Positions 42,626-52,707 of a stretch of DNA of 64,000 nucleotides are shown here, one piece after another. This DNA comes from Nesterenkonia populi (GTDB lineage: Bacteria > Actinomycetota > Actinomycetes > Actinomycetales > Micrococcaceae), in contig NZ_VOIL01000001.1 in the NCBI RefSeq assembly GCF_007994735.1, positions 1-64,000 on the forward strand, given 5' to 3'. A program made the position numbers and the translations under genes. The notes below the pieces were generated by a model that was not told the DNA's origin, did no database searches, and saw nothing but the letters and a program-made list of their open reading frames with translations. Positions within the stretch are counted from its first letter, which is position 1, and every line of letters starts with the position of its first letter.

Positions 42626-42904
42626 CCGTCGGACGTCGAAGCTTTCCGGCAGGTCCTTGAGCTCCGGCTCCTCCGGGGCGCGGGTCTCCACGCTCTCCAC
42701 ACGTGCCCCGCCGGGTCCCTGCCGACACCAGTCCAGCAGGGCTGCCACCGCGTCGTCGGGGCCGGAGGCCAGCAGCTCCACGGCGCCCTCAGAGGTGTTG
42801 CGGACCCATCCGGCCAGGCCCAGGCTCTGCGCCTGTTCCTGGGCGGAGGCCCGGTAGGAGACGCCCTGGACCTTGCCGGTGATGCGGGCGAACACTGCAG
42901 CCAT
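42623..42904 (-). CDS. acyP: Acylphosphatase
   Basis: A 93-residue enzyme that hydrolyses acyl phosphates. It has the substrate loop GKVQGVSYR with catalytic Arg18, and GWVRNTSEGAVELLASG with catalytic Asn36; both active residues are present and the length is typical. The ATG at 42904 begins MAAVFARITG, 5 nt after the stop of the DUF4870-type gene, so the two are probably cotranscribed. Upstream in-frame codons overlap that gene and are not used. Confidence 0.92.
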   Translation of the reverse strand: MAAVFARITGKVQGVSYRASAQEQAQSLGLAGWVRNTSEGAVELLASGPDDAVAALLDWCRQGPGGARVESVETRAPEEPELKDLPESFDVRR

Positions 42905-42909
42905 GATGC

Positions 42910-43284
42910 TCAGGCCAGCTTCAGGAACGGGATGGAGAGGGGGTACTTCCAGATGGTCCGCTCGCTGGCCTTCACTGCGGCCATGATGGAGAAGACCAGA
43001 TGGCATATGACCAGGGCAAGCATCAGGAGGAACCCGACGAGGATGAACGCCAGGATGAGTGAGACGACGTAGTAGATGATGACGCTGATGTTCCAGTTCA
43101 GCGCGGTGCGGCCCTGCTGGTCCAGGACGTAGCTGCGGTCCTTGAAGATCAGCCAGAAGATCAGGGGCGAGAGGAACCCGAAGAAGATCGCCAGCACGTG
43201 CATCAGGATGCCCATGGTCTTCTCGTCCTCGGGGCTCACCGGCTGCGGGCCGGGGGCGGAGCTCTGCGGCGGGTATTCAGTCAT
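42910..43284 (-). CDS. DUF4870-type membrane protein
   Basis: A 124-residue protein with a Pro-rich N-terminus and three or four hydrophobic segments. The pattern MGILMHVLAIFFGFLSPLIFWLIFKDRSYVLDQQGRTALNWNISVIIYYVVS is that of DUF4870 (Tic20-like) proteins. They are small membrane proteins of unknown biochemical function. GGAGGGAAGG precedes the ATG. It lies upstream of acyP on the same strand. Confidence 0.82.
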   Translation of the reverse strand: MTEYPPQSSAPGPQPVSPEDEKTMGILMHVLAIFFGFLSPLIFWLIFKDRSYVLDQQGRTALNWNISVIIYYVVSLILAFILVGFLLMLALVICHLVFSIMAAVKASERTIWKYPLSIPFLKLA

Positions 43285-43326
43285 GGCCTTCCCTCCATAT
43301 GATCGTGTGCCTTGCTCCTCAACACC

Positions 43327-44106
43327 TTAGCGGCTGCGCACCAGCGTGGGGAGAGCATCGCCGCTCAGGCCGCGCACGCAGTGGTCCATCACCTCGGAGA
43401 GCTCCGTCTCCTCCGGATTCACCTCGATCAGCGGGGTGCCGCGCTCCAGGGCCAGCAGCGGAAGCGACGCCGCCGGCTGCACAATCCCGGACGTGCCGGC
43501 CACCAGGACCAGGTCTGCGGCCCGCACGGCCGCCGCGGTCTGCTCGAAAGCGTCGGCCGGGAGCATCTCTCCGAACCAGACGACCCCGGGGCGGATCCAT
43601 CCTCCGCAGTGCTCACACTGAGGGGGCCCCTCCGCCTCGGGCGGGGACTCGAAGCCGTCATACTCAGCATCCGGCAGCTGCGCCGGAATGCCGCACTCAT
43701 AGCAGCGGTGAGCGAAGATGCTGCCGTGCAGGTGCGCGAGCACCGCCGCGCCAGCCCGCTCATGCAGGTCGTCGACGTTCTGGGTGGAGACCGTCAGCTC
43801 GACTCCGTCCCGCTGCTGCCACTGGGCGATTGCATGATGCCCGGGGTTGGGCTCCACGGCACGGATCAGCGACTGCCGCCAGCGGTACCACGTCCATACC
43901 AGGGCAGGGTCAGCCTCGAACGCCTCCGGCGTGGCGAGGTCCTGGGCGGAGAACCGCTCCCACAGCCCCGTCTGCACCTCGCGGAACGTAGGAACTCCTG
44001 ACTCGGCGCTTATCCCCGCACCGGTCAGCACCACCGGGCGGCGGGACTCAGCGACCAGGCGCACAACGTCGTCGGGAATCTGACCAGCAGCATGAACAGC
44101 AGGCAT
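43327..44106 (-). CDS. NAD-dependent deacylase, Sir2 family (class III, SIRT5/CobB-like)
   Basis: A 259-residue sirtuin that removes acyl groups from lysines using NAD+. It shows GAGISAESGVPTFR (29-42), TQNVDDLHERAG with catalytic His127 in the LHGS motif, and zinc Cys pairs CYEC (135, 138) and CEHC. Tyr74 and Arg77 in WYRWR make the Y-x-x-R motif that lets class III sirtuins bind negatively charged succinyl or malonyl groups, so desuccinylase activity is likely. TAGGCT exactly 7 nt before the ATG fixes the start at 44106, not the longer frame. Confidence 0.92.
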   Translation of the reverse strand: MPAVHAAGQIPDDVVRLVAESRRPVVLTGAGISAESGVPTFREVQTGLWERFSAQDLATPEAFEADPALVWTWYRWRQSLIRAVEPNPGHHAIAQWQQRDGVELTVSTQNVDDLHERAGAAVLAHLHGSIFAHRCYECGIPAQLPDAEYDGFESPPEAEGPPQCEHCGGWIRPGVVWFGEMLPADAFEQTAAAVRAADLVLVAGTSGIVQPAASLPLLALERGTPLIEVNPEETELSEVMDHCVRGLSGDALPTLVRSR

Positions 44107-44113
44107 ACTCACC

Positions 44114-44119
44114 AGCCTA
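44114..44119 (-). promoter_or_regulatory. Candidate -10 box, sirtuin gene
   Basis: TAGGCT on the minus strand, 7 nt before the ATG at 44106. Confidence 0.5.
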
Positions 44120-44135
44120 GCGACGTCGTCGAGCC

Positions 44136-44998
44136 TCAGCTCTTGCGGTTGTAGAGCACCATGCACAGCGGGGAGAAGACAGCCACCAGCACCACGCAGC
44201 ACAGCGCCACCAGGCCCAGGCTTCCCTGGTCGGTGCCGAGCATCAGGTCACGGATGCTGGCCACCACGATCGAGACCGGGTTGGCATCCACCACCGGCTG
44301 CAGCCAGTCGGGCATGGTCTCCGTGGGCACAAAGATGTTCGAGGCGAAGGTCAGCGGCATCATGATGGTCATCGACACCCCCATCACCGCCTCCTCGTTC
44401 GGCAGCAGGAGAGCGACTGTGGTCCACACCCACGACAGGCAGAAGCAGAACACCAGCAGCAGGGCGAAGGCACCGATCACCCCGGTGATTCCGTTCTCCG
44501 GACGGAACCCGACGGCGAACCCGACCCCCAGGATGATGATCCCGGCCAGCATGTAGCGAACCTGGTCGCCCAGCAGCGCACCGACCAGCTGGGACGGCCG
44601 CCAGATCGGCAGAGACCGGAACCGGTCAAAGATGCCCTTGGAGACATCCTTGTTCAGGGTTATCCCCGTGTACATGGTCACCATGATCAGGGTCTGCACA
44701 AAGATCCCCGGGATGAAGAACTGGACATACTCGCTGATCGCCGCACCGCCGGTCTCCCCAGTCCCGGAGACCACCGCTCCCATCGCGCCGCCGAAGATGA
44801 ACGTGAACATCACCGTCATCATCAGCGGGAAGACGGTGACGTCGAAGAGCTGCATGGGGATGTGCTTGATCTTCAGCATCGCCCGCCAGCCGAAGGCCAG
44901 CGAAGAGCTGACCGGATTGGCCGGCGCCGGACGCTGGTCCCGCGGAAGCAGGACGGAGTGGATGGCCTGGGACTCGCTGCGGGCAGGGGTCTCGGTGC

Positions 44999-45002
<4 letters not shown>
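44136..45002 (-). CDS. ABC-2 type transporter permease (DrrB-like)
   Basis: A 288-residue six-helix permease of the daunorubicin-resistance (DrrB) type, exporting drugs or lipophilic compounds together with the ATPase encoded upstream. It has the ABC-2 pattern FDRFRSLPIWRPSQLVGALLGDQVRYMLAG and FASNIFVPTETMPDWLQPVVDANPVS, the family's signature near the fifth helix. The start overlaps the ATPase stop (ATGA). The substrate is unknown. Confidence 0.9.
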
Positions 45003-46006
<1,004 letters not shown>

Positions 46007-46013
46007 ACCCCCA

Positions 46014-46019
46014 AGCCTA
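46014..46019 (-). promoter_or_regulatory. Candidate -10 box, drrA-like gene
   Basis: TAGGCT on the minus strand, 7 nt before the ATG at 46006. Confidence 0.5.
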
Positions 46020-46110
46020 GAGCATGCTGACGGGCGAGGGCTGCTGAGAACGGCACTCCCTCGGCGCCGTGGTGTCACACCTGGTCAGCGCGTGCCAGGC
46101 CCGAGATCCC

Positions 46111-48789
46111 TCACCCGGTGTTCTGCAGACCGGCTGCGACTCCCTTGAGGCTGAGGAGCAGGAGATTGCGGGGATCTTCGATCTCATCCTCCTGCAGGTC
46201 CTTGGAGCGGAGCTTCTTCAGGGCACGCAGCTGGATGAGGCTCAGCGCATCCACATAGGGGTTGCGCAGCTGGACGGCGCGGCCCAGCACCTGGTGCTTC
46301 TCCAGCAGCCGCTCCTGCTCGGTGATGGCCAGCACCCACTTCACCGTCAGGTGCAGCTCCTCCAGCACCGCCTCGGAAAGCTCCGGCCGGTCTCCGAGCG
46401 CCAGGTAGCGCTTGGCGATCCGCTCATCCGTCTTGGCGAGGGACATCTCGACGTTGTCGATCATCGCGCGGAACAGCGGCCAGTCCGCGTACGCCCGGCG
46501 CAGCTGCTCGACGTCTCCCACCGCCTCCAGGGCGGTGCCGAGGCCGTACCAGCCGGTGAGGTTGATGCGGGCCTGGGACCACGCGAAGTTCCACGGGATC
46601 GCCCGCAGATCCTCCAGAGACTCCACGGACAGGCCGCGCTTGGCCGGGCGGGAGCCGATCGCCAGCAGGCCGATCTCGTCCTGCGGAGTCACCTGGGCGA
46701 ACCAGGGCGCGAACCCGTCCGCCCTGATCAGCGAGTGGAAGCGGGCGCGGGAGGCGTCGTCGAGCTCCTTGGCCAGCGGGGCGAACTGCTCAGCGGCCTC
46801 CGCGTTGCGCTTCTCCGTGGAGGGAGCCGAGGCCATCAGGGTGGCGGCGGCGACCTGCTCGATGTGCCGCAGGGCGATCTCCGGGTTGCCGTACCGGGCC
46901 GAGATCACCTCACCCTGCTCTGTGACCTTGAACCGCAGGTCCACAGAATGCGGCGGCTGGGCCAGGATCGCCCGGTTGGCGGGCCCGCCGCCGCGGCCGA
47001 GCGCGCCGCCGCGGCCGTGGAACTGGGTGAGGGTGATGTCGTTGTCGATCGCCCAGGCGGCGATCTTCTCCTGCGCCTCGTAGAGGGCGAGGGTCGCGGC
47101 CACCGGTCCGACGTCCTTGGACGAGTCCGAGTACCCCAGCATCACCTCCATGCGGCGCCCCGTCTGCTCCAGCCGCTCCTGCAGCTTGGGATGGGTCAGC
47201 GCCTCCTCCAGGATGCGAGGGGCGTTCTGCAGGTCATCGTAGGTTTCAAAGAGCGGGATGACGTCGATCGCCGGGGCGCTCTCCTCCCCGCCGAGGGCGT
47301 GGGCGGCCAGCTCGTAGACGTCCGCGAGGTTCTGGGCCGACTGGGTGAAGGAGACGATGTAGCGGCGTGCGGCGTCAGAGCCGTACCGGTTCTGCACCGA
47401 GGCGACCGCGCGAAAGGTCTCCAGAACCTCCTCCCCCGGCACCGCCATCTTCTCCACGGACTCCGGGTCCTGGATCCACTGCAGAGTCTGGCTGTGCACG
47501 GCCGAGTGCTGGCGGACCTCCAGCTCGGCGAGGTGGAACCCGAAGGTCTCGACCTGCCAGATCAGCTCCTGCAGGTCTCCGTAGGCAGCGCGCCCGGCAC
47601 CCGCCTCAGCCAGTGAAGCCTGCACGCATCTGAGGTCCTCGATCAGCTGCTCGGGAACGTCATAGGCGAGGTCGGCGTTGCGCAGCCGGGTGGCTTCGAT
47701 CCGCCCGGAGACCGCCAGCAGCACCTGCCGGTGCGGCTCACGCGGAGAGTGCTCTGCGGCGGTGGTCGTCAGCTCCTCCGAGAGCTGCTTGAGCCGATTC
47801 CACAGGCCGGTGAGCTTCTCGCTCGGCGGGGTGTACCGCTCGTCGAGGGTCATCGAAAGGGCGAGCCGGTGGGCCCGCTCCTCCAGGTCGGTGAGGACCC
47901 GGTCAGCCATCTGGGAGACGGCCCTGCGGGTGATGGTGGCGGTGACATTGGGGTTGCCGTCCCGGTCGCCGGCGATCCAGGAGCCCAGCCGGATGAATGC
48001 GGGGGCCTTGGGGGCAGCAGATCCCGCCCGGTCAGCCTGCAGCCAGTCGTCCATGCGTCGGTAGGCCTCGGCGAAGACCGTGGAGAACGAGTTGTCGAAG
48101 ACGCCGAGGGCAGTGCGGACCTCGTCCAGCGGCGAGGGGTTGGAGACCCGCAGCTGGGCGGTGCGCCACAGGTTGTCCACCTCCTCGAAGAGCTCGCGGG
48201 TGCTGCGGGCCTCCGCGGCGGGCCCGGTGCGCGGATCATCCCGGACGTCCAGCAGGTGGCCGATGCGGCGGATGGAGGCGGTGACCGCGTTGCGGCGGGC
48301 CTCCGTGGGGTGAGCGGTCAGGACGGGCTGGAAGCGCAGCTCCTTCAGGCGGCGCTCAGCCTCCCGCTGGCCGACCTCTTCGGCCAGGTGGGTGAAGGCC
48401 GCGGCCACGGAGTCAGCAGCGGACTGCTCCTCCAGGGGGATCTCCCCATCACGGGCCCGCAGCGCACGGATGCGCTGCTGCTCCTCGGCAAGGTTTGCCA
48501 GCAGGAAGTAGCAGGTGAAGGCGCGGGCAACCTCCTTGGCCCGCTCAGGGTCCAGGGACTCCACGAACGCCTCCGCCTCGGCGAGGGTCTCGTCGGTCTC
48601 ATCCTGGACGGCGGCGATGCACAGCCCGCGGAGCTTCTCGACGTCGTCATAGAGGCTGGCCGGGCTGGAGCTCTCCGTGCCGTACTCCTGCAGCACCTGG
48701 CCGAGCAGCCCGCCGAGGAGACCGACGTCGCGACGCATATCCTCCGGGACCTCATGGCTGGCGGCGGTACGGGAAGAATCCTGAGTCAT
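46111..48789 (-). CDS. ppc: Phosphoenolpyruvate carboxylase
   Basis: An 892-residue enzyme that carboxylates PEP to oxaloacetate, replenishing the TCA cycle. It has LTAHPTEARR (catalytic His), GYSDSSKDVGPVAATLALYEAQ, FHGRGGALGRGGGPANRAIL (PEP/Mg2+ site) and the invariant C-terminal QNTG. Length is typical of bacterial PPC. TAGTGT lies exactly 7 nt before the ATG, with no Shine-Dalgarno, so the transcript is probably leaderless. dnaG ends 76 nt upstream on the same strand. Confidence 0.96.
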   Translation of the reverse strand: MTQDSSRTAASHEVPEDMRRDVGLLGGLLGQVLQEYGTESSSPASLYDDVEKLRGLCIAAVQDETDETLAEAEAFVESLDPERAKEVARAFTCYFLLANLAEEQQRIRALRARDGEIPLEEQSAADSVAAAFTHLAEEVGQREAERRLKELRFQPVLTAHPTEARRNAVTASIRRIGHLLDVRDDPRTGPAAEARSTRELFEEVDNLWRTAQLRVSNPSPLDEVRTALGVFDNSFSTVFAEAYRRMDDWLQADRAGSAAPKAPAFIRLGSWIAGDRDGNPNVTATITRRAVSQMADRVLTDLEERAHRLALSMTLDERYTPPSEKLTGLWNRLKQLSEELTTTAAEHSPREPHRQVLLAVSGRIEATRLRNADLAYDVPEQLIEDLRCVQASLAEAGAGRAAYGDLQELIWQVETFGFHLAELEVRQHSAVHSQTLQWIQDPESVEKMAVPGEEVLETFRAVASVQNRYGSDAARRYIVSFTQSAQNLADVYELAAHALGGEESAPAIDVIPLFETYDDLQNAPRILEEALTHPKLQERLEQTGRRMEVMLGYSDSSKDVGPVAATLALYEAQEKIAAWAIDNDITLTQFHGRGGALGRGGGPANRAILAQPPHSVDLRFKVTEQGEVISARYGNPEIALRHIEQVAAATLMASAPSTEKRNAEAAEQFAPLAKELDDASRARFHSLIRADGFAPWFAQVTPQDEIGLLAIGSRPAKRGLSVESLEDLRAIPWNFAWSQARINLTGWYGLGTALEAVGDVEQLRRAYADWPLFRAMIDNVEMSLAKTDERIAKRYLALGDRPELSEAVLEELHLTVKWVLAITEQERLLEKHQVLGRAVQLRNPYVDALSLIQLRALKKLRSKDLQEDEIEDPRNLLLLSLKGVAAGLQNTG

Positions 48790-48796
48790 AGATCAC

Positions 48797-48802
48797 ACAC
48801 TA
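48797..48802 (-). promoter_or_regulatory. Candidate -10 box, ppc
   Basis: TAGTGT on the minus strand, 7 nt before the ATG at 48789. Confidence 0.5.
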
Positions 48803-48865
48803 ACAGCGGTGAACAGTGGTGCAGGTCACATGTGAATGCGGTCTCAGCGGGTGGACGCGCGAAGC

Positions 48866-50788
48866 TCAGTCCACGGCCCGCAGGGCACGACGGCGCCGCT
48901 CCAGCACCATGAGCTCCTCGTTGAGACGGCGATGCTCCTCCGGCTGCTCGGTGGGGGCCATCCGCTGCAGCTGGCCGAGCAGGTTGGCCTTCTCATGCTG
49001 GATCTTCAGCTCGACGAGCCGATTGAGGATCTCCCGGCAGTACCGGTCCAAGCTGTCCTCAGTGGTCGCCGGAAGGGAGGTCACCGCCAGCTCCCCCACC
49101 AGGCGACGCAGAGGCTCGGGGACCTCCTGCCGAACGGTCTCCACCCAGGAGCGCGGATCTGTCGCCTTCGCGGCGGCGATCCGGATGCCGTCATGCAGCG
49201 CCTGGTGCGCGGCGGCGGTGAACCGGACGCTGAAGACCTCCTCCCACTGCTCTGCGGTGAGCCGGGCCGGGTGCTGGAGGATCACCTCCAAGGCCTGCCG
49301 CTCCATCAGCACGGCGGGATCACGGGTGTCCGGGCGCTGGAACCGCGGCTCAGTGAGCTCCGCAGGCCCGGCGGCCTCGGGGACGCCGCTGCGCTGCCCG
49401 CGGGAGGGGGCCTCCTGGCCGGGCTGCCCGCTCTGCCTGGCGCGGGGCGAACCGCCCTTGGCCGCAGCCCGGACCGCGGCGTCCACCTCGGATACGTCCG
49501 TGCCGAGCCAGCCTGCCAGCTCACGGGTGTAGGCCGAGCGCAGCGCGGCGTCGCGTATCCCGGCGACCACCGGGCCCGCTGCGCGCAGGGCGCCTATCCG
49601 CCCCTCCACGGCAGCCAGGTCCCAGTCCCGCAGCCGACGGCGCAGCACGAACTCCACCAGCGGCGTCTTGGACTCGATCACATGGGCCACGGCATCATCG
49701 CCGCGGTGCTGGCGGACGTCGCAGGGGTCCATGCCCTCCGGCCCGACGGCGATGTAGGTCTGGGCGTTGAACTGGCTGGCCTCGTTGAAGGCGCGGATCG
49801 CCGCCTGCTGACCGGCCTCGTCGCCGTCGAAGGTGAAGATCACCTCAGCGGGGGAGCCGTCGTCGGAGAGCAGCCTGCGGGCAATCTTGATGTGGCCCTC
49901 GCCGAAGGCGGTGCCGCAGGTGGCCACCGCGGTGTCCACCCCGGCGATGTGGCAGGCCATCACGTCGGTGTACCCCTCCACGACGACGAGCTGCCGCTTC
50001 TTCGCGATGTTCCGCTTGGCGTGCTCCATCCCGTAGAGGACCTGGGACTTCTTGTAGACCGGCGTCTCGGGGGAGTTCAGATACTTGGGGCCCTGATCGT
50101 CGTCGTAGAGGCGGCGGCCGCCGAAGCCGACCGTGTTGGTGGCCATGTCCTTGATCGGCCACATCAGCCGGCCCCTGAACCGGTCGTAGAAGCCCCGCCC
50201 CCCCTCGGAGAACAGGCCGGTGTGCCTGAGCTCCTCGTCCTTGAAGCCTTTGGTGCGCAGGTGCCCCAGCAGGTTGTCCCACCCTTTGGGGGCGTAGCCC
50301 ACGCCGAACTGGACCGCGTGCTCGCGGGTGAAGCCTCGGGAGGTCAGCTCCCGACGGGCGATCTGCGCCTCGGGCGAGTTCAGATGCTGGGCGAAGAATT
50401 CTGCGGCGATCTTATGGGCGTCGAGGAGCCGCTGCCTGCGGCCCGCCTCCTGCTTGTCCGGCCCGGAGCCGCCGTCCTCGTACCGCAGCTCCACCCCGTA
50501 CCTGTTCGCCAGCCGCTCCACCGTCTCAGCGAAGCTGGTGTGCTCCGTCCCCTGGATGAACGCGAACACGTCCCCGGACTCCTCGCAGCCGAAGCAGTGG
50601 TAGGTGCCCATCTGAGGACGGATGTGGAACGACGGCGTGCGCTCATCATGGAACGGGCAGAGTCCCTTGTAGGAGTCCACACCGGCCTTCTTCAGGGTGA
50701 CGTACTGCTCGACGATCTCCCGCAGATCGGCACGCTCGCGCACGGCGTCGATGTCCTCGCGTCTGATCAGCCCTGCCACGGGATACAT
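48866..50788 (-). CDS. dnaG: DNA primase
   Basis: A 640-residue primase that makes RNA primers at the replication fork. The N-terminal zinc ribbon has Cys44, His47, Cys65 and Cys68 (CPFH and CFGC). The core contains EYFAQH-type helices, the TOPRIM motifs VVEGYTDVMACH and FTFDGDEAGQQAA, and the C-terminal helicase-interaction domain spans about 450-640. A GTG in MYPVAGLIRRED is an alternative start three residues later; GGGAG before the ATG favours 50788. In related genera dnaG follows dgt directly; here the biotin locus separates them. Confidence 0.95.
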   Translation of the reverse strand: MYPVAGLIRREDIDAVRERADLREIVEQYVTLKKAGVDSYKGLCPFHDERTPSFHIRPQMGTYHCFGCEESGDVFAFIQGTEHTSFAETVERLANRYGVELRYEDGGSGPDKQEAGRRQRLLDAHKIAAEFFAQHLNSPEAQIARRELTSRGFTREHAVQFGVGYAPKGWDNLLGHLRTKGFKDEELRHTGLFSEGGRGFYDRFRGRLMWPIKDMATNTVGFGGRRLYDDDQGPKYLNSPETPVYKKSQVLYGMEHAKRNIAKKRQLVVVEGYTDVMACHIAGVDTAVATCGTAFGEGHIKIARRLLSDDGSPAEVIFTFDGDEAGQQAAIRAFNEASQFNAQTYIAVGPEGMDPCDVRQHRGDDAVAHVIESKTPLVEFVLRRRLRDWDLAAVEGRIGALRAAGPVVAGIRDAALRSAYTRELAGWLGTDVSEVDAAVRAAAKGGSPRARQSGQPGQEAPSRGQRSGVPEAAGPAELTEPRFQRPDTRDPAVLMERQALEVILQHPARLTAEQWEEVFSVRFTAAAHQALHDGIRIAAAKATDPRSWVETVRQEVPEPLRRLVGELAVTSLPATTEDSLDRYCREILNRLVELKIQHEKANLLGQLQRMAPTEQPEEHRRLNEELMVLERRRRALRAVD

Positions 50789-50837
50789 GCTCCCACGACC
50801 CCGGCATCATCGTCCCGACTGTGAAAAGCTGAACCGC

Positions 50838-51335
50838 ATGACTGAGCTTTCCGGACGCGAGCGTGTGCAGCAGGACGCCGACCAGCGGGGGGTGAGCATC
50901 GAGTTCGCCGGGCGGGGCCCCGCCCGCTCCGTCGAGGAGGCGGCGGCCGCTCTCGGCGTGGAGCCGGGCGACATCGTCAAGACCCTGGTGGCCCGGGCCA
51001 AACGCACCCAGTCCGCCTCGGAGGCTGAGCTTGTGCTGGTTCTCATCCCCGGGGACAGGGCGGTGGACTGGGCCAAGCTGCGCAGGGCCGCCGGGTTCAA
51101 GAAGATGTCGATGGCCGCCCCTGAGGAGGGCCTGGAGGCCACCGGCTACCGCCCCGGCTCCATCAACCCCTTCGGAACGACGTCGACCCTGCCCGTCTAT
51201 GCGGATGAGAGCATCAGCGGCCGGATCGCCATGGGTGCGGGGGAGCCGGACCTCAACCTCTGCGTGGAGTCCGCGGAGCTCTTCGAGAGCTTCGGCGTCA
51301 CCACCGGAGACATCACCAGGCAGTCCCTCAGCTGA
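50838..51335 (+). CDS. YbaK/EbsC-family aminoacyl-tRNA deacylase
   Basis: A 165-residue protein of the YbaK/ProX family, which hydrolyses mischarged aminoacyl-tRNAs such as Cys-tRNA(Pro). It has GDIVKTLVARA with the catalytic Lys, then LVLIPGDRAVDWAKLRRAAG and GYRPGSINPFGTTSTLPVYAD, the conserved GxxPGSxxPFG loop. Length is typical. It diverges from dnaG across 49 nt, and its last 8 nt overlap the 3' end of the convergent bioN. No clear ribosome-binding site or -10 box is visible. Confidence 0.88.
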   Translation: MTELSGRERVQQDADQRGVSIEFAGRGPARSVEEAAAALGVEPGDIVKTLVARAKRTQSASEAELVLVLIPGDRAVDWAKLRRAAGFKKMSMAAPEEGLEATGYRPGSINPFGTTSTLPVYADESISGRIAMGAGEPDLNLCVESAELFESFGVTTGDITRQSLS

Positions 51336-52005
51336 CCTCATCGATTCCGCGGGCTGAGAGTGCCCGCCCGGTGTCCCGAGCGTAGGCGACCGCGGCCAGC
51401 AGCACCGGGACGGTGCGGGCGCGCAGATCCCGTTCCAGGCCACGGGCACGGGCCTGCTGCTCCGCGGCACGGAACTGGTCGGCCAGGTACGGGATCGCTC
51501 GCAGCATGATCATCGCCGCCAGCACAATCCGGCCCGGCCCGATCCCGACCAGGCGCAGGGGGCGAAGCAGCGCGGAGAACACCCGCAGCAGCTCGGGGAC
51601 AGTGGTGGTCAGGATCATCAGCTGGGCGGCCAGTACACCCGCCAGGACCCGGGTGATCACTTCGACCGCGGTGGCCGCGTCGTTGAAGATCAGCTGCGCG
51701 ACGAGCACAGCGGCCACCAGCAGCCAGACCCGGCGCAGCAGCACGAGCAGCATCCCCAGCGGCACCCGGGCCGTCGCAGCCAGCAGGATGACGGCCGCCA
51801 TCACGCCCGCGCTCACCGCCGGACTGCGGACCACCATGACGACGACGGCGATCCCCGCCAATGCTGCGACCTTCGTCCCTGCCGGGGTGCGGTGCAGGAA
51901 GCCGTGCCCGGGCGCCCTCTGCCCGAAGACCTGATCCCGCGGACGGATCGGCCGGGACCGGCGCCTCGGCCCTTCCTCCGGGGCTCCGGGGGCCGGGGCG
52001 CTCAT
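51328..52005 (-). CDS. bioN: Biotin ECF transporter transmembrane (T) component
   Basis: A 225-residue EcfT protein of the BioN type. After a Pro/Arg-rich N-terminus of about 25 residues come about five helices. The coupling helix shows LRAIPYLADQFRAAEQQARARG, where the Ala-Arg-Gly motif contacts the ATPase. It joins BioM (ATPase) and BioY (biotin-binding S unit). Its ATG overlaps the bioM stop (ATGA), making bioYMN one transcript. The 3' end overlaps the convergent YbaK-type gene by 8 nt. Confidence 0.88.
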   Translation of the reverse strand: MSAPAPGAPEEGPRRRSRPIRPRDQVFGQRAPGHGFLHRTPAGTKVAALAGIAVVVMVVRSPAVSAGVMAAVILLAATARVPLGMLLVLLRRVWLLVAAVLVAQLIFNDAATAVEVITRVLAGVLAAQLMILTTTVPELLRVFSALLRPLRLVGIGPGRIVLAAMIMLRAIPYLADQFRAAEQQARARGLERDLRARTVPVLLAAVAYARDTGRALSARGIDEVS

Positions 52006-52700
52006 TCCTCGGTGCGCCTGATGTACTCGGCGACGATCTCTGCGGGCTCACCGTCGGCGGTGATCTCACCGTCCTGGACGAGCAGGCACCGCTCAGCCTG
52101 TGCGGCAAGATCCAGGTCATGGGTGGCGGTGATGACCCGGATGCCGTGGGCGGCACGCATGCGATCCACCATGGCGGTGAAGCGGCGGGCGTTGACCCGG
52201 TCCAGCAGGGTGGTCGGCTCATCCAGCAGCAGGATCCGGGGGCGCAGCACCAGCACCGTGGCGAGGGCGACCAGCTGCTGCTGCCCCGCGGAGATCTCGT
52301 GGGAGCTGCGCTCGGCAAGCTCGGTGATCCCCAGCTCATCCAGGCACCGCAGAGCCTGCTCCCGCCGGTCCCTCCGGCCCTTCACGCTGCGCCGGAGGGA
52401 CAGCTCCACATCCTCCAGCGGGGTGGGCATCACCAGCTGAGCGGGAGGGTTCGCGAAGACGAAGCCCGCCCGCCGGCGAACCAGTGCGCCGTCGTCGACC
52501 GTGTCCTTCCCCTCCACGGTGACGTAGCCCTCTGAGGGGTCGACCAGGCCGTTGACCAGCTGCAGCAGTGTGGACTTCCCTCCGCCGTTCGGGCCGATCA
52601 CGCTGACTCGCTGCTCGGTCAGCTCCAGATGGGGCACGCGCAGAAGCTCACGGTGCCCGGCAAGAACCCGGACCCGGTCGAAGGCGACGGCATCGGTCAT
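52002..52700 (-). CDS. bioM: Biotin ECF transporter ATPase
   Basis: A 232-residue ATPase with Walker A GPNGGGKST (36-44), signature EISAGQQQLVALA, Walker B RILLLDEPTT and the switch His in ITATHDLDLA. Length and form fit EcfA/BioM, which drive ECF transporters. It lies 7 nt after bioY and overlaps bioN by 4 nt. The adjacent bioY and bioN genes identify biotin as the substrate with good confidence. Confidence 0.9.
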   Translation of the reverse strand: MTDAVAFDRVRVLAGHRELLRVPHLELTEQRVSVIGPNGGGKSTLLQLVNGLVDPSEGYVTVEGKDTVDDGALVRRRAGFVFANPPAQLVMPTPLEDVELSLRRSVKGRRDRREQALRCLDELGITELAERSSHEISAGQQQLVALATVLVLRPRILLLDEPTTLLDRVNARRFTAMVDRMRAAHGIRVITATHDLDLAAQAERCLLVQDGEITADGEPAEIVAEYIRRTEE

Positions 52701-52707
52701 GCGGGCA

